64,000 nt of DNA, taken from assembly GCF_000725125.1 (NCBI RefSeq), contig NZ_JFCB01000010.1, forward strand, positions 62,001 to 126,000, read 5' to 3'. Within the stretch, counting starts at the first letter, position 1; every line of letters starts with the position of its first letter. This DNA is from Streptomyces toyocaensis. GTDB taxonomy: Bacteria; Actinomycetota; Actinomycetes; Streptomycetales; Streptomycetaceae. The notes beneath the pieces are model-generated. The model did no database searches, had not been told where the DNA came from, and worked only from the letters and a program-made list of their open reading frames with translations. Both the position numbers and the translations under genes were made by a program. Shown here one piece after another: positions 26,045 through 35,599 of the stretch.

Positions 26045-27202
26045 ATGAGCACCGAGAACCTCCCCCAGAGCCCCGAGCAGCCGTCCCGCAAGCCGCGTGT
26101 GGCCGTTGTGTTCGGCGGGCGAAGCTCCGAACACGGGATCTCCGTGGTCACCGCCGGCGCCGTCCTCAAGGCCATCGACCGGAGCAAGTACGACGTCATG
26201 CCGATCGGCATCACCCCCGACGGCCGCTGGGCGCTCACCGTCGACGAGCCGGACCGCATGACGATCAGCGACCGCCGTACGCCCAGCGTCGACCAGCTCG
26301 CCGAGTTGACCGAGGGTTCAGTGGTGCTCCCCGTCGACCCCGCCAGCCGCGAAGTCGTCTACAGCGAGCCGGGTTCGGTGCCCAAGGCCCTGGGCGAGGT
26401 CGACGTGGTCTTCCCGGTGCTGCACGGCCCCTACGGCGAGGACGGGACCCTCCAGGGTCTCCTAGAACTCTCCGGCGTCCCGTACGTCGGCTCGGGCGTG
26501 CTCGCCTCGGCCGTCGGCCAGGACAAGGAGTACATGAAGCGGGTGTTCACCTCCTTCGGGCTCAAGGTCGGCCCGTACCTGGTGATCCGGCCGCGCCAGT
26601 GGGAGCAGGACGAGTCCGCCGCCCGCAAGAGGATCGTCGACTTCGCCGGCGAGCACGGCTGGCCGCTGTTCGTGAAGCCGGCGCGCGCGGGCTCGTCGAT
26701 CGGCATCACCAAGGTCGAGGGCCCCGCCGGGCTGGACGAGGCGATCGCCGAGGCACGGCGCCACGACCCGAAGTTCCTCGTGGAGGCGGCGCTGCGCGGC
26801 CGCGAGATCGAGTGCGGGGTGCTGGAGTTCGAGGACGGTCCGCGCGCGTCGCTGCCGGCCGAGATCCCGCCGCCCGACGCGCACGCGTACTACGACTTCG
26901 AGGCCAAGTACATCGACTCCACGCCCGGCGTCGTGCCCGCGCCGCTGACCGACGAGGAGACGGCCGAGGTGCGCCGGCTCGCGGTCGAGGCGTTCGACGC
27001 CGCCTCCTGCGAGGGACTCGTGCGCGCGGACTTCTTCCTCACCGAGGAGGGCGAGTTCGTGATCAACGAGATCAACACGATGCCCGGCTTCACCCCCATC
27101 TCGATGTACCCGCAGATGTGGCAGGCCACCGGGGTGGGCTACCCGGAACTGGTGGACCTGCTGGTGCGGGCGGCGCTGCGCCGGTCGACCGGCCTGCGCT
27201 GA
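26045..27202 (+). CDS. ddl: D-alanine-D-alanine ligase
   Basis: This 385-residue ATP-grasp enzyme makes the D-Ala-D-Ala dipeptide of peptidoglycan. Motifs include VVFGGRSSEHGISVVT at the N-terminus, a central LHGPYGEDGTLQGLLE, the ATP-grasp KPARAGSSIGI and C-terminal EINTMPGFTPISMYP, which carries the metal ligands. VPYVGSGVLASAVGQDK follows the family pattern. No sign of the VanA-type depsipeptide ligase is evident, though discrimination is not certain by eye. Start ATG 26045 lacks a clear ribosome site and may be leaderless. A bidirectional terminator follows. Confidence 0.96.
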   Translation: MSTENLPQSPEQPSRKPRVAVVFGGRSSEHGISVVTAGAVLKAIDRSKYDVMPIGITPDGRWALTVDEPDRMTISDRRTPSVDQLAELTEGSVVLPVDPASREVVYSEPGSVPKALGEVDVVFPVLHGPYGEDGTLQGLLELSGVPYVGSGVLASAVGQDKEYMKRVFTSFGLKVGPYLVIRPRQWEQDESAARKRIVDFAGEHGWPLFVKPARAGSSIGITKVEGPAGLDEAIAEARRHDPKFLVEAALRGREIECGVLEFEDGPRASLPAEIPPPDAHAYYDFEAKYIDSTPGVVPAPLTDEETAEVRRLAVEAFDAASCEGLVRADFFLTEEGEFVINEINTMPGFTPISMYPQMWQATGVGYPELVDLLVRAALRRSTGLR

Positions 27203-27226
27203 GCCGCGCCACCGTCCACCACCGGG

Positions 27227-27256
27227 AGAAGGCGGACCCCTCGGGGTTCGCCTTCT
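27227..27256 (+). terminator. terminator after ddl
   Basis: A stem of about 12 bp pairs AGAAGGCGGACC with GGTTCGCCTTCT (one G-T pair) and begins 25 bases after ddl. On the minus strand it sits at the broken end of the DUF3515 remnant. Confidence 0.7.
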
Positions 27257-27565
27257 GCCGTGAGCGGTGCCGTCCGCGGCGGCCGTCCGTCTCCCGGGGA
27301 GCGGCGGGCGCGCGCCGCAGTATGATCGCCACGCCGCCCCGGCCCGCGGCCGGTTCGGACGCGGGTCCGGGATCGTCGCGACTCTCACCGTCCACCGTCG
27401 CCGGCCGGACCTCGTCCGGGTTCCGGCACAGCTCGGTGACCTTCGCGTCCGGGCCGGAACCGCCGCGGACGCGCTGTCGTCTGCTGAGGAGCAGCCCGCG
27501 GCGGTGACCAGCACCGCGAGCGCGGGGGCAACGGTGTGCCGGTGACGGAAGGAGTTCACCGGCAC
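27257..27565 (-). pseudogene. decayed DUF3515 lipoprotein gene
   Basis: The first part (GTG near 27565 or 27559) encodes a lipoprotein signal: a hydrophobic stretch ending in the lipobox-like LVTAAGCSS. About 35 codons in, near 27448-27458, the frame is lost. In the +2 frame the sequence continues as PDAKVTELCRNPDEVRP and DPGPASEPAAGRGGVAIILR, which is recognisable DUF3515. One lost C in a GCCCCGG-like run would explain it. DUF3515 proteins run to about 160 residues, but only about 120 codons of space remain before ddl, so the C-terminus is gone too. In other Streptomyces this gene sits here intact, by my recollection. Confidence 0.7.
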
Positions 27566-27580
27566 AGGGGGAGACGAGGG

Positions 27581-27814
27581 CTACAGATGGACGACCGGGC
27601 AGGTCAGGGTACGGGTGATGCCGTCCACCTGCTGGACCTTGGCAACCACCATGCGGCCCAGGTCGTCGACGGTGTCGGCCTGCGCGCGCACGATCACGTC
27701 GTACGGTCCGGTCACGTCCTCGGCCTGGATGACTCCAGGGATCTTGCCGATCAGCTCGGCGACGGTCGACGCTTTGCCGACCTCCGTCTGGATCAGGATG
27801 TACGCCTGTACCAC
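27581..27814 (-). CDS. stand-alone Lrp/AsnC ligand-binding (RAM) domain protein
   Basis: This 77-residue protein is only the ligand-binding half of an Lrp/AsnC regulator, with no HTH. The alpha-beta sandwich is seen in VVQAYILIQTEVGKASTVAE, IPGVIQAEDVTGPYDVIVRA and ending VDGITRTLTCPVVHL. Stand-alone RAM proteins can form amino-acid-binding oligomers or pair with full-length Lrp proteins. GTG 27814 follows GGAGG four bases upstream. The DUF3515 remnant lies 15 bases downstream on the same strand; thiL is divergent. Confidence 0.85.
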   Translation of the reverse strand: MVQAYILIQTEVGKASTVAELIGKIPGVIQAEDVTGPYDVIVRAQADTVDDLGRMVVAKVQQVDGITRTLTCPVVHL

Positions 27815-28020
27815 GGAACCTCCAGGGCGGCCACGAGGATCATGTGGGGAAAAGGAACGCCACGGTATCGCGTTGCCACTCGTCGCGGGGAGACCTGCGG
27901 GAACCGGGTCTTGCGCGCCGGGGTACAGGCACGAGAGAAGTTGACGGTCATCTCGACCGTAGCGAGGACTCGGACGACTCGCGACCGGGCACGGACAGGT
28001 AAAGAAGGGGCGAAAGGGCA

Positions 28021-28986
28021 ATGAAGGGCACTGTTGGTGAGCTCGGTGAGTTCGGGCTCATCAGGGAGCTCACCTCCCGTCTCACCACCACCCCGGCGGT
28101 CCGGGTCGGCCCCGGCGACGACGCCGCGGTGGTCTCCGCGCCCGACCGGAGGGTCGTGGCCAGCACAGACATCCTGCTGGAGGGCCGGCACTTCCGGCGC
28201 GACTGGTCCACGGCCTACGACGTCGGCCGCAAGGCCGCCGCGCAGAACCTGGCCGACATCGCCGCCATGGGCGCCGTGCCGACCGCGCTGCTGCTCGGCC
28301 TCGTCGTCCCGGCGGAACTGCCGGTGACCTGGCCCAGCGAGCTGATGGACGGCCTGCGCGACGAGTGTCAGGTGGCCGGCGCCGCGGTCGTCGGCGGTGA
28401 CGTCGTCCGCGGCGACACGATCATGGTGTCGATCACCGCGCTCGGCGACCTGCGCAACCAGGAGCCCGTGACCCGGGGCGGCGCGCAGCCCGGTGACCTC
28501 GTCGCGGTGACCGGCTGGCTGGGCTGGTCCGCGGCCGGGCACGCGGTGCTCTCGCGCGGGTTCCGCTCGCCGCGCGCCTTCGTCGAGGCGCACCGGCGAC
28601 CCGAACCGCCGTACCACGCCGGACCGGCGGCCGCCGGTCTCGGCGCCACCGCGATGTGCGACGTGAGCGACGGCCTGATCGCCGACCTCGGGCACATCGC
28701 CGAGGCCAGCAAGGTGCGCATCGACATCCGCTCCGGCGCGATCGACATCCCCTCGCAGATGAACGACATCGGCCAGGCCGTCGGCGTCGACCCGATGCAG
28801 TGGGTGCTGACCGGGGGGGAGGACCACGCGATCGTGGCGACCTTCCCGCCGGACGTGAAGCTGCCGGCCCGCTGGAAGGTGATCGGCGAGGTGCTCAACC
28901 CGTCGGCACTGCCCCAGGTGACGGTCGACGGAGCGCCCTGGACGAGCCAGGGCGGCTGGGACCACTTCGCGGACATCGAGTCGTGA
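28021..28986 (+). CDS. thiL: thiamine-monophosphate kinase
   Basis: This 321-residue ATP-dependent kinase converts thiamine phosphate to the active cofactor thiamine pyrophosphate. The PurM/ThiL-fold motifs are present: GPGDDAAVV (Mg2+/ATP), [11 protein letters not shown] with its Asp, [21 protein letters not shown] and [12 protein letters not shown]. Length matches the family. It starts at ATG 28021 with an AAGGGG-type site and its stop overlaps the thiD start, so they form a thiamine operon. Confidence 0.96.
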   Translation: MKGTVGELGEFGLIRELTSRLTTTPAVRVGPGDDAAVVSAPDRRVVASTDILLEGRHFRRDWSTAYDVGRKAAAQNLADIAAMGAVPTALLLGLVVPAELPVTWPSELMDGLRDECQVAGAAVVGGDVVRGDTIMVSITALGDLRNQEPVTRGGAQPGDLVAVTGWLGWSAAGHAVLSRGFRSPRAFVEAHRRPEPPYHAGPAAAGLGATAMCDVSDGLIADLGHIAEASKVRIDIRSGAIDIPSQMNDIGQAVGVDPMQWVLTGGEDHAIVATFPPDVKLPARWKVIGEVLNPSALPQVTVDGAPWTSQGGWDHFADIES

Positions 28987-29780
28987 GCGCGCCGCCCAGG
29001 GTCCTCACCGTCGCCGGCTCCGACTCCGGCGGGGGCGCGGGCATCCAGGCCGACCTGAAGGCGATGCTCGCCCTCGGCGTGCACGGCATGAGCGTGCTCA
29101 CCGCGGTGACCGCGCAGAACTCCCTGGGCGTACAGGGTGCCTGGGAGCTGCCGGTGGAGGCGGTGCGGGCCCAGTACCGCAGCGTCGTCGACGACATCGG
29201 CGTGCAGGCGGTCAAGACCGGCATGCTGTCCTCCGCCGAACTCGTCGAGGCGGTGGCCGACTTGATCGCCGGTACGGACGCGCCGGCGGTCGTCGACCCG
29301 GTGGGGGTCTCCAAGCACGGGGACCCGCTGCTCGCGGCCTCGGCGCTGGACTCCGTACGGACCGCGCTGCTGCCCGTGGCGACGGTGGCCACGCCCAACC
29401 TGGACGAGGTGGCGCAGCTCACGGGCGTCCGGGTGGGCTCGCAGGCCGATCTGCGCCGGGCGGCCGAGGCGGTGCTGGAGTTCGGTCCGCGCTGGGTGGT
29501 GATCAAGGGCGGCCATCTCTCCGGTGACGCGGTGGACCTGCTCACCGACGGGTCCGAGGAGCACTGGCTGCGGGCGCCGAGACACGACAACCGGCACACG
29601 CACGGCACGGGCTGCACGCTCGCGTCGGCGATCGCGTCACACCTGGCGAAGGGGCACTCCGTACCGGAGGCGGTGACGGCGGCCAAGGACTACGTCACCG
29701 GAGCCATCGCGGCCGGCTTCGCCCTGGGCGCGGGCATCGGACCGGTGGACCACGCCTGGAACCTGCGCGTGCCGCGCTGA
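28983..29780 (+). CDS. thiD: hydroxymethylpyrimidine (phosphate) kinase
   Basis: This 265-residue ribokinase-fold enzyme phosphorylates hydroxymethylpyrimidine, and its phosphate, for thiamine synthesis. The family signatures are [19 protein letters not shown] at the N-terminus and [16 protein letters not shown], with the catalytic Asp region, near the C-terminus. [10 protein letters not shown] is the conserved mid-domain block. GTG 28983 overlaps the thiL stop by four bases. A terminator shared with rpmB follows about 75 bases downstream. Confidence 0.96.
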   Translation: MSAPPRVLTVAGSDSGGGAGIQADLKAMLALGVHGMSVLTAVTAQNSLGVQGAWELPVEAVRAQYRSVVDDIGVQAVKTGMLSSAELVEAVADLIAGTDAPAVVDPVGVSKHGDPLLAASALDSVRTALLPVATVATPNLDEVAQLTGVRVGSQADLRRAAEAVLEFGPRWVVIKGGHLSGDAVDLLTDGSEEHWLRAPRHDNRHTHGTGCTLASAIASHLAKGHSVPEAVTAAKDYVTGAIAAGFALGAGIGPVDHAWNLRVPR

Positions 29781-29849
29781 CCGCGGCGGCCCGTCAGGCC
29801 GTTCCCCCGAACCGCCGGTCCGGGCACCCCGACAGGGCACCGCGGCACA

Positions 29850-29880
29850 GCAAAAAGCCGGTCCACCGAGGTGGACCGGC
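29850..29880 (-). terminator. intrinsic terminator of rpmB
   Basis: An 11-bp GC stem (GCCGGTCCACC and complement) is followed on the minus strand by CTTTTTG, a real T-run. It ends the rpmB transcript and faces the thiD end. Confidence 0.85.
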
Positions 29881-29923
29881 CGTTGCGGCGAAACCGGTTG
29901 TGGCCGCGCGCTCAGCGAAAGCG

Positions 29924-30109
29924 TCAGCGCGAGACCTTGCCGGCCTTGATGCACGAGGTGCAGGCGTTCACGCGCTTCGGCGTCCCGCCGACCACGGTAC
30001 GCACACGCTGGATGTTCGGGTTCCAGCGGCGGGACGTACGGCGGTGCGAGTGCGAGATGTTGTTGCCGAAGCCCGGCCCCTTGCCGCAGACGTCGCAGTT
30101 GGCAGCCAC
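29924..30109 (-). CDS. rpmB: 50S ribosomal protein L28 (zinc-binding form)
   Basis: This 61-residue ribosomal protein L28 assembles into the large subunit. It carries the Zn-ribbon pairs CDVC near the N-terminus and CTSC near the C-terminus, so it is the C+ form. Streptomyces often have Zn-independent (C-) paralogues that replace it when zinc is scarce. Other matches to the family are the [18 protein letters not shown] block and [12 protein letters not shown]. It is a single gene, divergent from the DAK2 gene, with a leader of at least 130 bases containing three palindromes. Confidence 0.97.
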   Translation of the reverse strand: MAANCDVCGKGPGFGNNISHSHRRTSRRWNPNIQRVRTVVGGTPKRVNACTSCIKAGKVSR

Positions 30110-30144
30110 GGGTCACTCCAAAGACTTCAGATGCACTTACGGTT

Positions 30145-30237
30145 GATCCCGGCATGCCGGGATCAGGATCCTGGGCTCCAGGAGCCCGGTGGGAATCTGA
30201 GTGGCGTTGCCAGGGGAGAGGCCCGATCGGATCGGGC
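30145..30237. promoter_or_regulatory. three palindromes in the rpmB leader
   Basis: Palindromes lie at 30145-30164 (GATCCCGGCAT half-site, perfect 20-mer), 30173-30187 (GGGCTCC-A-GGAGCCC) and 30221-30237 (GCCCGATC-G-GATCGGGC), all upstream of rpmB in transcript orientation. They could fold as stacked hairpins in the mRNA leader or act as DNA sites. No known ribosomal-protein leader motif was recognised. Confidence 0.4.
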
Positions 30238-30377
30238 AACCGGAGCAGCATACAACGGCTGCACCCGTAGAACGAAACTACCACGGCAGCTCAGGGGCCC
30301 GCCTGCGGCCCTCTTCCGGTGGGAAGCCCCTCACCGTCTACGCTGCCTGCCACGGCCGGCAGCTCAGGGAGGCGCAG

Positions 30378-32066
30378 GTGGCGCAGGTGCCGCAGACATT
30401 CTTCGATGCTCTCGCGGTGCGTGCCTGGTGCGGTCTCGCGCTCGACGCCCTGGGGCGGGCCCGGGAGGAGATCGACGCGATCAACGTCTATCCCGTGGCG
30501 GACGGCGACACCGGAACGAACCTCTACCTGACCGTCGAATCGGCGGCGGCGGCGGTGGAGGCGGTCTTCGCGGGTCACGAGGCCGGCGGGAGCCGGGAGC
30601 CGGGGCCGACCCTGGCGGACGCGGTACGGGCGATGGCGCACGGAGCGCTGATCGGCGCCCGTGGGAACTCCGGGACGATCCTGGCGCAGATGCTGCGCGG
30701 GATGGCCCAGGTGCTGACCGGCGACGGGGCCCCGGGCCACGCCGACGGCCGGGCACTGGGGCTCGCCCTGAGGCACGCGGCCGACTCCGCGCGGCAGGCG
30801 GTGGCGCACCCCGTCGAAGGCACGGTCCTCACGGTGGCCTCGGCCGCCGCCGACGCCGCCGACGCCGCCGGGGCGGCGGAGGGCGACTGCGGGGCGGTGG
30901 CCCGGGCGGCCCACGACGGCGCCCGGGCGGCGCTCGCCGAGACACCGGACCAGCTCCCGGTGCTCCGGCGCGCGGGTGTGGTGGACGCCGGCGGCAGGGG
31001 ACTGCTGGCGGTGCTCGCGGCACTGGTGGCGACGTTCACCGGGGAGACGCCGCGCGATCGGCACGCGCGCGTGGCGGCCCGCGACGGCACGTTCCCGGGA
31101 ACGGCCGAGTGCGCGGACGGCGCTTCCGCACCGGGGCCGGGGGGACCCGCCTTCGAGGTGATCTACCTGCTGGAGGCCGGGGACGCGGCCGTGGCGCGAC
31201 TGCGGGAACGGCTGGACGGGCTGGGCGACTCGCTCGTCGTGGTCGGCGGGGACGGGCTGTGGAACGTCCACGTGCACGTCGACGACGCCGGCGCCGCGGT
31301 GGAGGCCGGAGTCGAGGCCGGGCGGCCGTACCGGATCCGCATCACCCACTTCGGGGCCGGGGACGTCCACACGACGGGCGCCGAGTGGACCCGGGGCGAA
31401 CGCGCCGAGCGGGCCGTCGTGGCCGTGGTGCCAGGGGAGGGTCTGGCGGGGCTGTACACGGAGGCGGGCGCGACCACCGTGCTCGCCCGCCCCGGGGAGC
31501 CGCCCGCCAGCGGCGAGCTCGTCGAGGCCGTACGGCGGGCGCACGCGCGCGAGGTGGTCCTGCTGCCCAACGACGCGGACCTGCGCCACACCGCGGCCGC
31601 CGCGGCCGAGCAGGTACGGGCCGAGGGCGTCAGGGCGGCCCTCATCCCGACCCGCTCCGCGGTCCAGGGCATCGCGGCGCTGGCCGTGCACGAGCCGGGA
31701 CGCCGCTTCGACGAGGACGTGGTGGCGATGACGTCCGCGGCGGGCGCGACCCGCTACGCCGAGGTCACCGTCGCCGAGCGCCAGTCCTGGACGATGGCGG
31801 GCATCTGCCAGGCAGGGGACGTCCTCGGCCTGGTCGACGGCGACGTCGCCGTGATCGGGGAGGACGTCACGGCCACCGCCGAGGCCGTGCTCGACCGCAT
31901 GCTCGCGGCCGGCGGCGAACTGGTCACCCTGGTCCTCGGTGACGGCGCCCCCGCATCCGTCGCCGCCCGCCTGGAGGCCCGCGTCCGCGAGGGCTACCTC
32001 GCCGTCGACACGGTGGTCTACCACGGCGGCGGACAGGGCGCCCTCCTCCTCATCGGGGTCGAGTGA
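30378..32066 (+). CDS. DAK2/FakA-family kinase-like protein
   Basis: This 562-residue protein has an N-terminal DhaL/DAK2 ATP-binding domain (VYPVADGDTGTNLYLT near 37, GARGNSGTIL and GTVLTVA). A middle domain follows, then a C-terminal domain of the YloV/FakA type. FakA phosphorylates fatty acids held by DegV-type FakB partners; such a role here is family inference. GTG 30378 has AGGGAGG five bases upstream. The gene just precedes recG, a conserved arrangement in bacteria. No DegV/FakB gene is in this window. Long low-complexity Ala/Gly stretches reflect the high GC. Confidence 0.85.
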   Translation: MAQVPQTFFDALAVRAWCGLALDALGRAREEIDAINVYPVADGDTGTNLYLTVESAAAAVEAVFAGHEAGGSREPGPTLADAVRAMAHGALIGARGNSGTILAQMLRGMAQVLTGDGAPGHADGRALGLALRHAADSARQAVAHPVEGTVLTVASAAADAADAAGAAEGDCGAVARAAHDGARAALAETPDQLPVLRRAGVVDAGGRGLLAVLAALVATFTGETPRDRHARVAARDGTFPGTAECADGASAPGPGGPAFEVIYLLEAGDAAVARLRERLDGLGDSLVVVGGDGLWNVHVHVDDAGAAVEAGVEAGRPYRIRITHFGAGDVHTTGAEWTRGERAERAVVAVVPGEGLAGLYTEAGATTVLARPGEPPASGELVEAVRRAHAREVVLLPNDADLRHTAAAAAEQVRAEGVRAALIPTRSAVQGIAALAVHEPGRRFDEDVVAMTSAAGATRYAEVTVAERQSWTMAGICQAGDVLGLVDGDVAVIGEDVTATAEAVLDRMLAAGGELVTLVLGDGAPASVAARLEARVREGYLAVDTVVYHGGGQGALLLIGVE

Positions 32067-32139
32067 ACCGGCGGTCCCCCGGGACGCGGCCCGAAAGGGC
32101 GACCCCGCCCTCCCCCCGTTGTCGGTGCCGTGGTGTGCA

Positions 32140-34347
32140 ATGGATCCCGTGCCCGCACTGGAAGAACCACTGAAGAAGGTGCTCGGCCCCGCCACCGCGA
32201 AGGTGATGGCCGAGCACCTCGGCCTGCAGACCGTCGGCGACCTCCTCCACCACTACCCGCGCCGGTACGAGGAGCGGGGCCGGCTCACCCACCTCGCCGA
32301 CCTCCCCATGGACGAACACGTCACGGTGGTCGCCCAGGTGGCCGACGCCCGCCTGCACACCTTCGCCTCCGCCAAGGCCCCGCGCGGCAAGGGCCAGCGC
32401 CTTGAGGTGACCATCACGGACGGCAGCGGCCGGCTGCAACTGGTCTTCTTCGGCGCCGGCGTCCACAAGCCCCACAAGGAACTCCTGCCGGGCACCCGCG
32501 CGATGTTCGCCGGCAAGGTCTCCGTCTTCAACCGCCGTCTGCAACTCGCCCACCCTGCATACGAGTTGCTGCGCGGCGACGCCGGGGAGACGGTCGAGAC
32601 CTGGGCCGGCGCCCTCATCCCGATCTACCCCGCCACCGCCAAGATGGAGTCCTGGAAGATCGGCAAGGCGCTCCAGACGGTCCTGCCCAGTGCCCAGGAG
32701 GCCCTGGACCCGCTCCCGGACTCCCTGCGCGCGGGCCGCGGACTGCTCCCGCTCCCCGAGGCCCTGCTGAAGATCCACCGTCCGCACACCAGGGCGGACA
32801 TCGAGGAAGCCCGCGCCCGCCTCAAATGGGACGAGGCCTTCGTCCTCCAGACCGCCCTCGCCCGCCGCCGTCACGCCGACGCGCAACTGCCCGCCGTCGC
32901 CCGGCGGCCGAAGCCCGACGGCCTCCTCACCGCCTTCGACGCCCGGCTCCCCTTCACCCTCACCGAGGGCCAGCGGAAGGTCACCGAGGAGATCTTCACC
33001 GACCTCGCCACCGAACATCCCATGCACCGCCTGCTCCAGGGCGAGGTCGGCAGCGGCAAGACCATGGTCGCCCTGCGCGCCATGCTCGCCGTCGTCGACG
33101 CGGGCGGGCAGGCGGCGATGCTCGCGCCCACCGAGGTGCTCGCCCAGCAGCACCACCGGTCGGTCACCGAGATGATGGGGGAGCTCGCCGAGGGAGGGAT
33201 GCTCGGGGGAGCGGACGACGCCACCAAGGTGGTGCTGCTCACCGGTTCCATGGGGGCGGCCGCCCGCCGCCACGCGCTGCTCGACCTGGCGACCGGCGAG
33301 GCCGGCATCGTCATCGGCACACACGCGCTGATCGAGGACAAGGTGCAGTTCCATGACCTGGGCCTGGTCGTGGTCGACGAACAGCACCGCTTCGGCGTGG
33401 AGCAGCGTGACGCCCTGCGCGGCAAGGGCAAACAGCCCCCGCACCTGCTCGTCATGACCGCCACGCCCATCCCGCGCACGGTCGCCATGACCGTCTTCGG
33501 CGACCTGGAGACCTCCGTCCTGGACCAGCTCCCCGCCGGGCGCTCGCCGATCGCCAGCCACGTGGTGCCGGCCGCCGACAAGCCGCACTTCCTCGCCCGC
33601 GCCTGGGAGCGGGTGCGCGAGGAGGTGGCGAACGGCCACCAGGCGTACGTGGTCTGCCCCCGCATCGGTGACGAGGAGGACGCCCCCAAGGGGACGGCGA
33701 AGAAGAAGTCCCCCGAGGACGACGCCGAGAAGCGGCCCCCGCTCGCCGTCCTGGACGTCGCCGACCACCTGGCGAAGGGGCCGCTGCGGGGCCTTGGGGT
33801 CGAGGTCCTGCACGGACGCATGCAGCCGGACGACAAGGACGCCGTCATGCGCCGCTTCGCCGCCGGCGAGGCCGACGTCCTGGTCGCCACGACCGTCATC
33901 GAGGTGGGGGTCAACGTCCCGAACGCCACCGCAATGGTGATCATGGACGCCGACCGCTTCGGCGTCTCCCAGCTCCACCAGCTGCGCGGCCGCGTCGGCC
34001 GCGGCTCGGCCCCCGGCCTGTGCCTGCTGGTCACCGAGATGCCCGAGGCGAGCGCCGCCCGGCAGCGCCTGACCGCCGTCGCCTCCACCCTCGACGGCTT
34101 CGAGCTCTCCCGGATCGACCTGGAGCAGCGCCGCGAGGGCGACGTGCTGGGCCAGGCCCAGTCCGGCACACGCTCCAGCCTGCGCATGCTCGCCGTCATC
34201 GACGACGAGGAGATCATCGCCGAGGCCCGCGAGGAGGCCACGAGGATCGTCGCCGCCGACCCTGAGCTGACGGACCTGCCCGCCCTGCGCACGGCCCTGG
34301 AGGCGCTGCTGGACGAGGAGCGGGAGCAGTATCTGGAAAAGGGCTGA
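32140..34347 (+). CDS. recG: ATP-dependent DNA helicase RecG
   Basis: This 735-residue superfamily 2 helicase remodels stalled replication forks and branch-migrates Holliday junctions. An N-terminal wedge/OB domain leads to Walker A GEVGSGKT (about 301-308), DEQHRFG (Walker B/DExx equivalent), TATPIPRT, VATTVIEVGVNVPNA and QLRGRVGRG. Length is standard. The start is ambiguous: ATG 32140 or GTG 32149, with no clear ribosome site. It follows the DAK2 gene by 73 bases and precedes rsmD by 49. Confidence 0.96.
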   Translation: MDPVPALEEPLKKVLGPATAKVMAEHLGLQTVGDLLHHYPRRYEERGRLTHLADLPMDEHVTVVAQVADARLHTFASAKAPRGKGQRLEVTITDGSGRLQLVFFGAGVHKPHKELLPGTRAMFAGKVSVFNRRLQLAHPAYELLRGDAGETVETWAGALIPIYPATAKMESWKIGKALQTVLPSAQEALDPLPDSLRAGRGLLPLPEALLKIHRPHTRADIEEARARLKWDEAFVLQTALARRRHADAQLPAVARRPKPDGLLTAFDARLPFTLTEGQRKVTEEIFTDLATEHPMHRLLQGEVGSGKTMVALRAMLAVVDAGGQAAMLAPTEVLAQQHHRSVTEMMGELAEGGMLGGADDATKVVLLTGSMGAAARRHALLDLATGEAGIVIGTHALIEDKVQFHDLGLVVVDEQHRFGVEQRDALRGKGKQPPHLLVMTATPIPRTVAMTVFGDLETSVLDQLPAGRSPIASHVVPAADKPHFLARAWERVREEVANGHQAYVVCPRIGDEEDAPKGTAKKKSPEDDAEKRPPLAVLDVADHLAKGPLRGLGVEVLHGRMQPDDKDAVMRRFAAGEADVLVATTVIEVGVNVPNATAMVIMDADRFGVSQLHQLRGRVGRGSAPGLCLLVTEMPEASAARQRLTAVASTLDGFELSRIDLEQRREGDVLGQAQSGTRSSLRMLAVIDDEEIIAEAREEATRIVAADPELTDLPALRTALEALLDEEREQYLEKG

Positions 34348-34396
34348 CAGACTGGGAACGGCCACCGACCAGCACACACCGACAAGGACCGAGGAC

Positions 34397-34984
34397 ATGA
34401 CCCGCGTGATCGCCGGCGCGGCCGGCGGACGCCGCCTGGCCGTCCCGCCGGGCCAAGGCACCCGCCCGACCTCCGACCGGGCGCGCGAAGGCCTCTTCTC
34501 CACCTGGCAGTCGCTGCTCGGCGGCCCGCTGGACGGCGAGCGCGTCCTCGACCTGTACGCCGGTTCCGGTGCCGTCGGGCTGGAGGCGCTGTCCCGGGGC
34601 GCGGGGCACGTCCTGCTCGTCGAGGCCGCCGCCCGGGCCGTCCGCACGGTCCGGGAGAACGTGAAGGCGCTCGGGCTCCCCGGCGCCGAGGTCAGATCCG
34701 GCAAAGCGGAACAGATCGTCCGGGAGGCGCCCCCGCGGGAGCCGTACGACATCGTCTTCCTGGACCCGCCCTACGCCGTCCCGGACGACGATCTTCGCGA
34801 GATCCTGCTCACACTCCGCTCGGAGGGCTGGCTCACGGACGAAGCCCTCGTCACCGTGGAGCGCAGCACCAGAGGCGGGGAATTCGCCTGGCCGCCCGGC
34901 TTCGAGGCGGTCCGGGCCCGCCGCTACGGCGAGGGAACGTTTTGGTACGGTCGCGCCGCCTCTACGTGCGAAGACGCACGATGA
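34397..34984 (+). CDS. rsmD: 16S rRNA (guanine-966-N2)-methyltransferase
   Basis: This 195-residue SAM-dependent methyltransferase modifies G966 of 16S rRNA. The SAM pocket is [20 protein letters not shown] (about 49-68) and the catalytic DPPY motif appears in [15 protein letters not shown]. It precedes coaD, as in most bacteria. ATG 34397 follows GAGGAC. Its stop overlaps an alternative upstream coaD start. Confidence 0.95.
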   Translation: MTRVIAGAAGGRRLAVPPGQGTRPTSDRAREGLFSTWQSLLGGPLDGERVLDLYAGSGAVGLEALSRGAGHVLLVEAAARAVRTVRENVKALGLPGAEVRSGKAEQIVREAPPREPYDIVFLDPPYAVPDDDLREILLTLRSEGWLTDEALVTVERSTRGGEFAWPPGFEAVRARRYGEGTFWYGRAASTCEDAR

Positions 34985-35010
34985 CCGGACCGGAGAGCGA
35001 GGGATCACCA

Positions 35011-35490
35011 GTGCGCCGCGCCGTATGCCCCGGGTCGTTCGACCCGATCACCAACGGACACCTCGACATCATCGCCCGGGCCTCCCGCCTGTACGACGAG
35101 GTCTACGTCGCGGTGATGATCAATCAGTCCAAGAAGGGACTGTTCGAGATCGAGGAGCGGATCGACCTCATCCGCCGGGTCACCGCCGAGTACGGCAACG
35201 TCCGCGTCGAGGCGTTCCACGGCCTCCTCGTGGACTTCTGCAAGCAGCGCGAGATCCCCGCCATCGTCAAGGGACTGCGCGCCGTCAGCGACTTCGACTA
35301 CGAGCTGCAGATGGCCCAGATGAACAACGGCCTCTCCGGCGTGGAGACGCTCTTCGTCCCCACCAACCCCACCTACAGCTTCCTGTCCTCCTCGCTCGTC
35401 AAGGAGGTCGCGGCGTGGGGCGGCGACGTCTCCCACCTGGTGCCGCCGGAGGTCCTGACGGCCCTCACCGGACGCCTGCACAAGGACTGA
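35011..35490 (+). CDS. coaD: phosphopantetheine adenylyltransferase
   Basis: This 159-residue nucleotidyltransferase makes dephospho-CoA from 4'-phosphopantetheine and ATP in CoA synthesis. The N-terminal motif is [16 protein letters not shown] with the (H/T)xGH nucleotide-binding signature; [11 protein letters not shown] is the C-terminal ISSTxVR-type motif. GTG 35011 has GAGGG seven bases upstream and gives the usual family length. An ATG at 34981, overlapping the rsmD stop, would add ten residues. Confidence 0.95.
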   Translation: MRRAVCPGSFDPITNGHLDIIARASRLYDEVYVAVMINQSKKGLFEIEERIDLIRRVTAEYGNVRVEAFHGLLVDFCKQREIPAIVKGLRAVSDFDYELQMAQMNNGLSGVETLFVPTNPTYSFLSSSLVKEVAAWGGDVSHLVPPEVLTALTGRLHKD

Positions 35491-35599
35491 CCGGGCGCAC
35501 GACCGTCGCCGTCCGGGCGCCCGGTGTCCACCGGGCGCCCCAGGGCCGTACAGTCGTCCCGTCCGTCTCCAACACAGCTGTAGAGAGTGGCGAGCACAG

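Noticed and set aside
26462..27565. A 367-codon minus-strand frame beginning with a lipoprotein signal
   Set aside because: Only the first 35 or so codons are genuine; the rest is antisense to ddl. The true gene is the frameshifted DUF3515 remnant.
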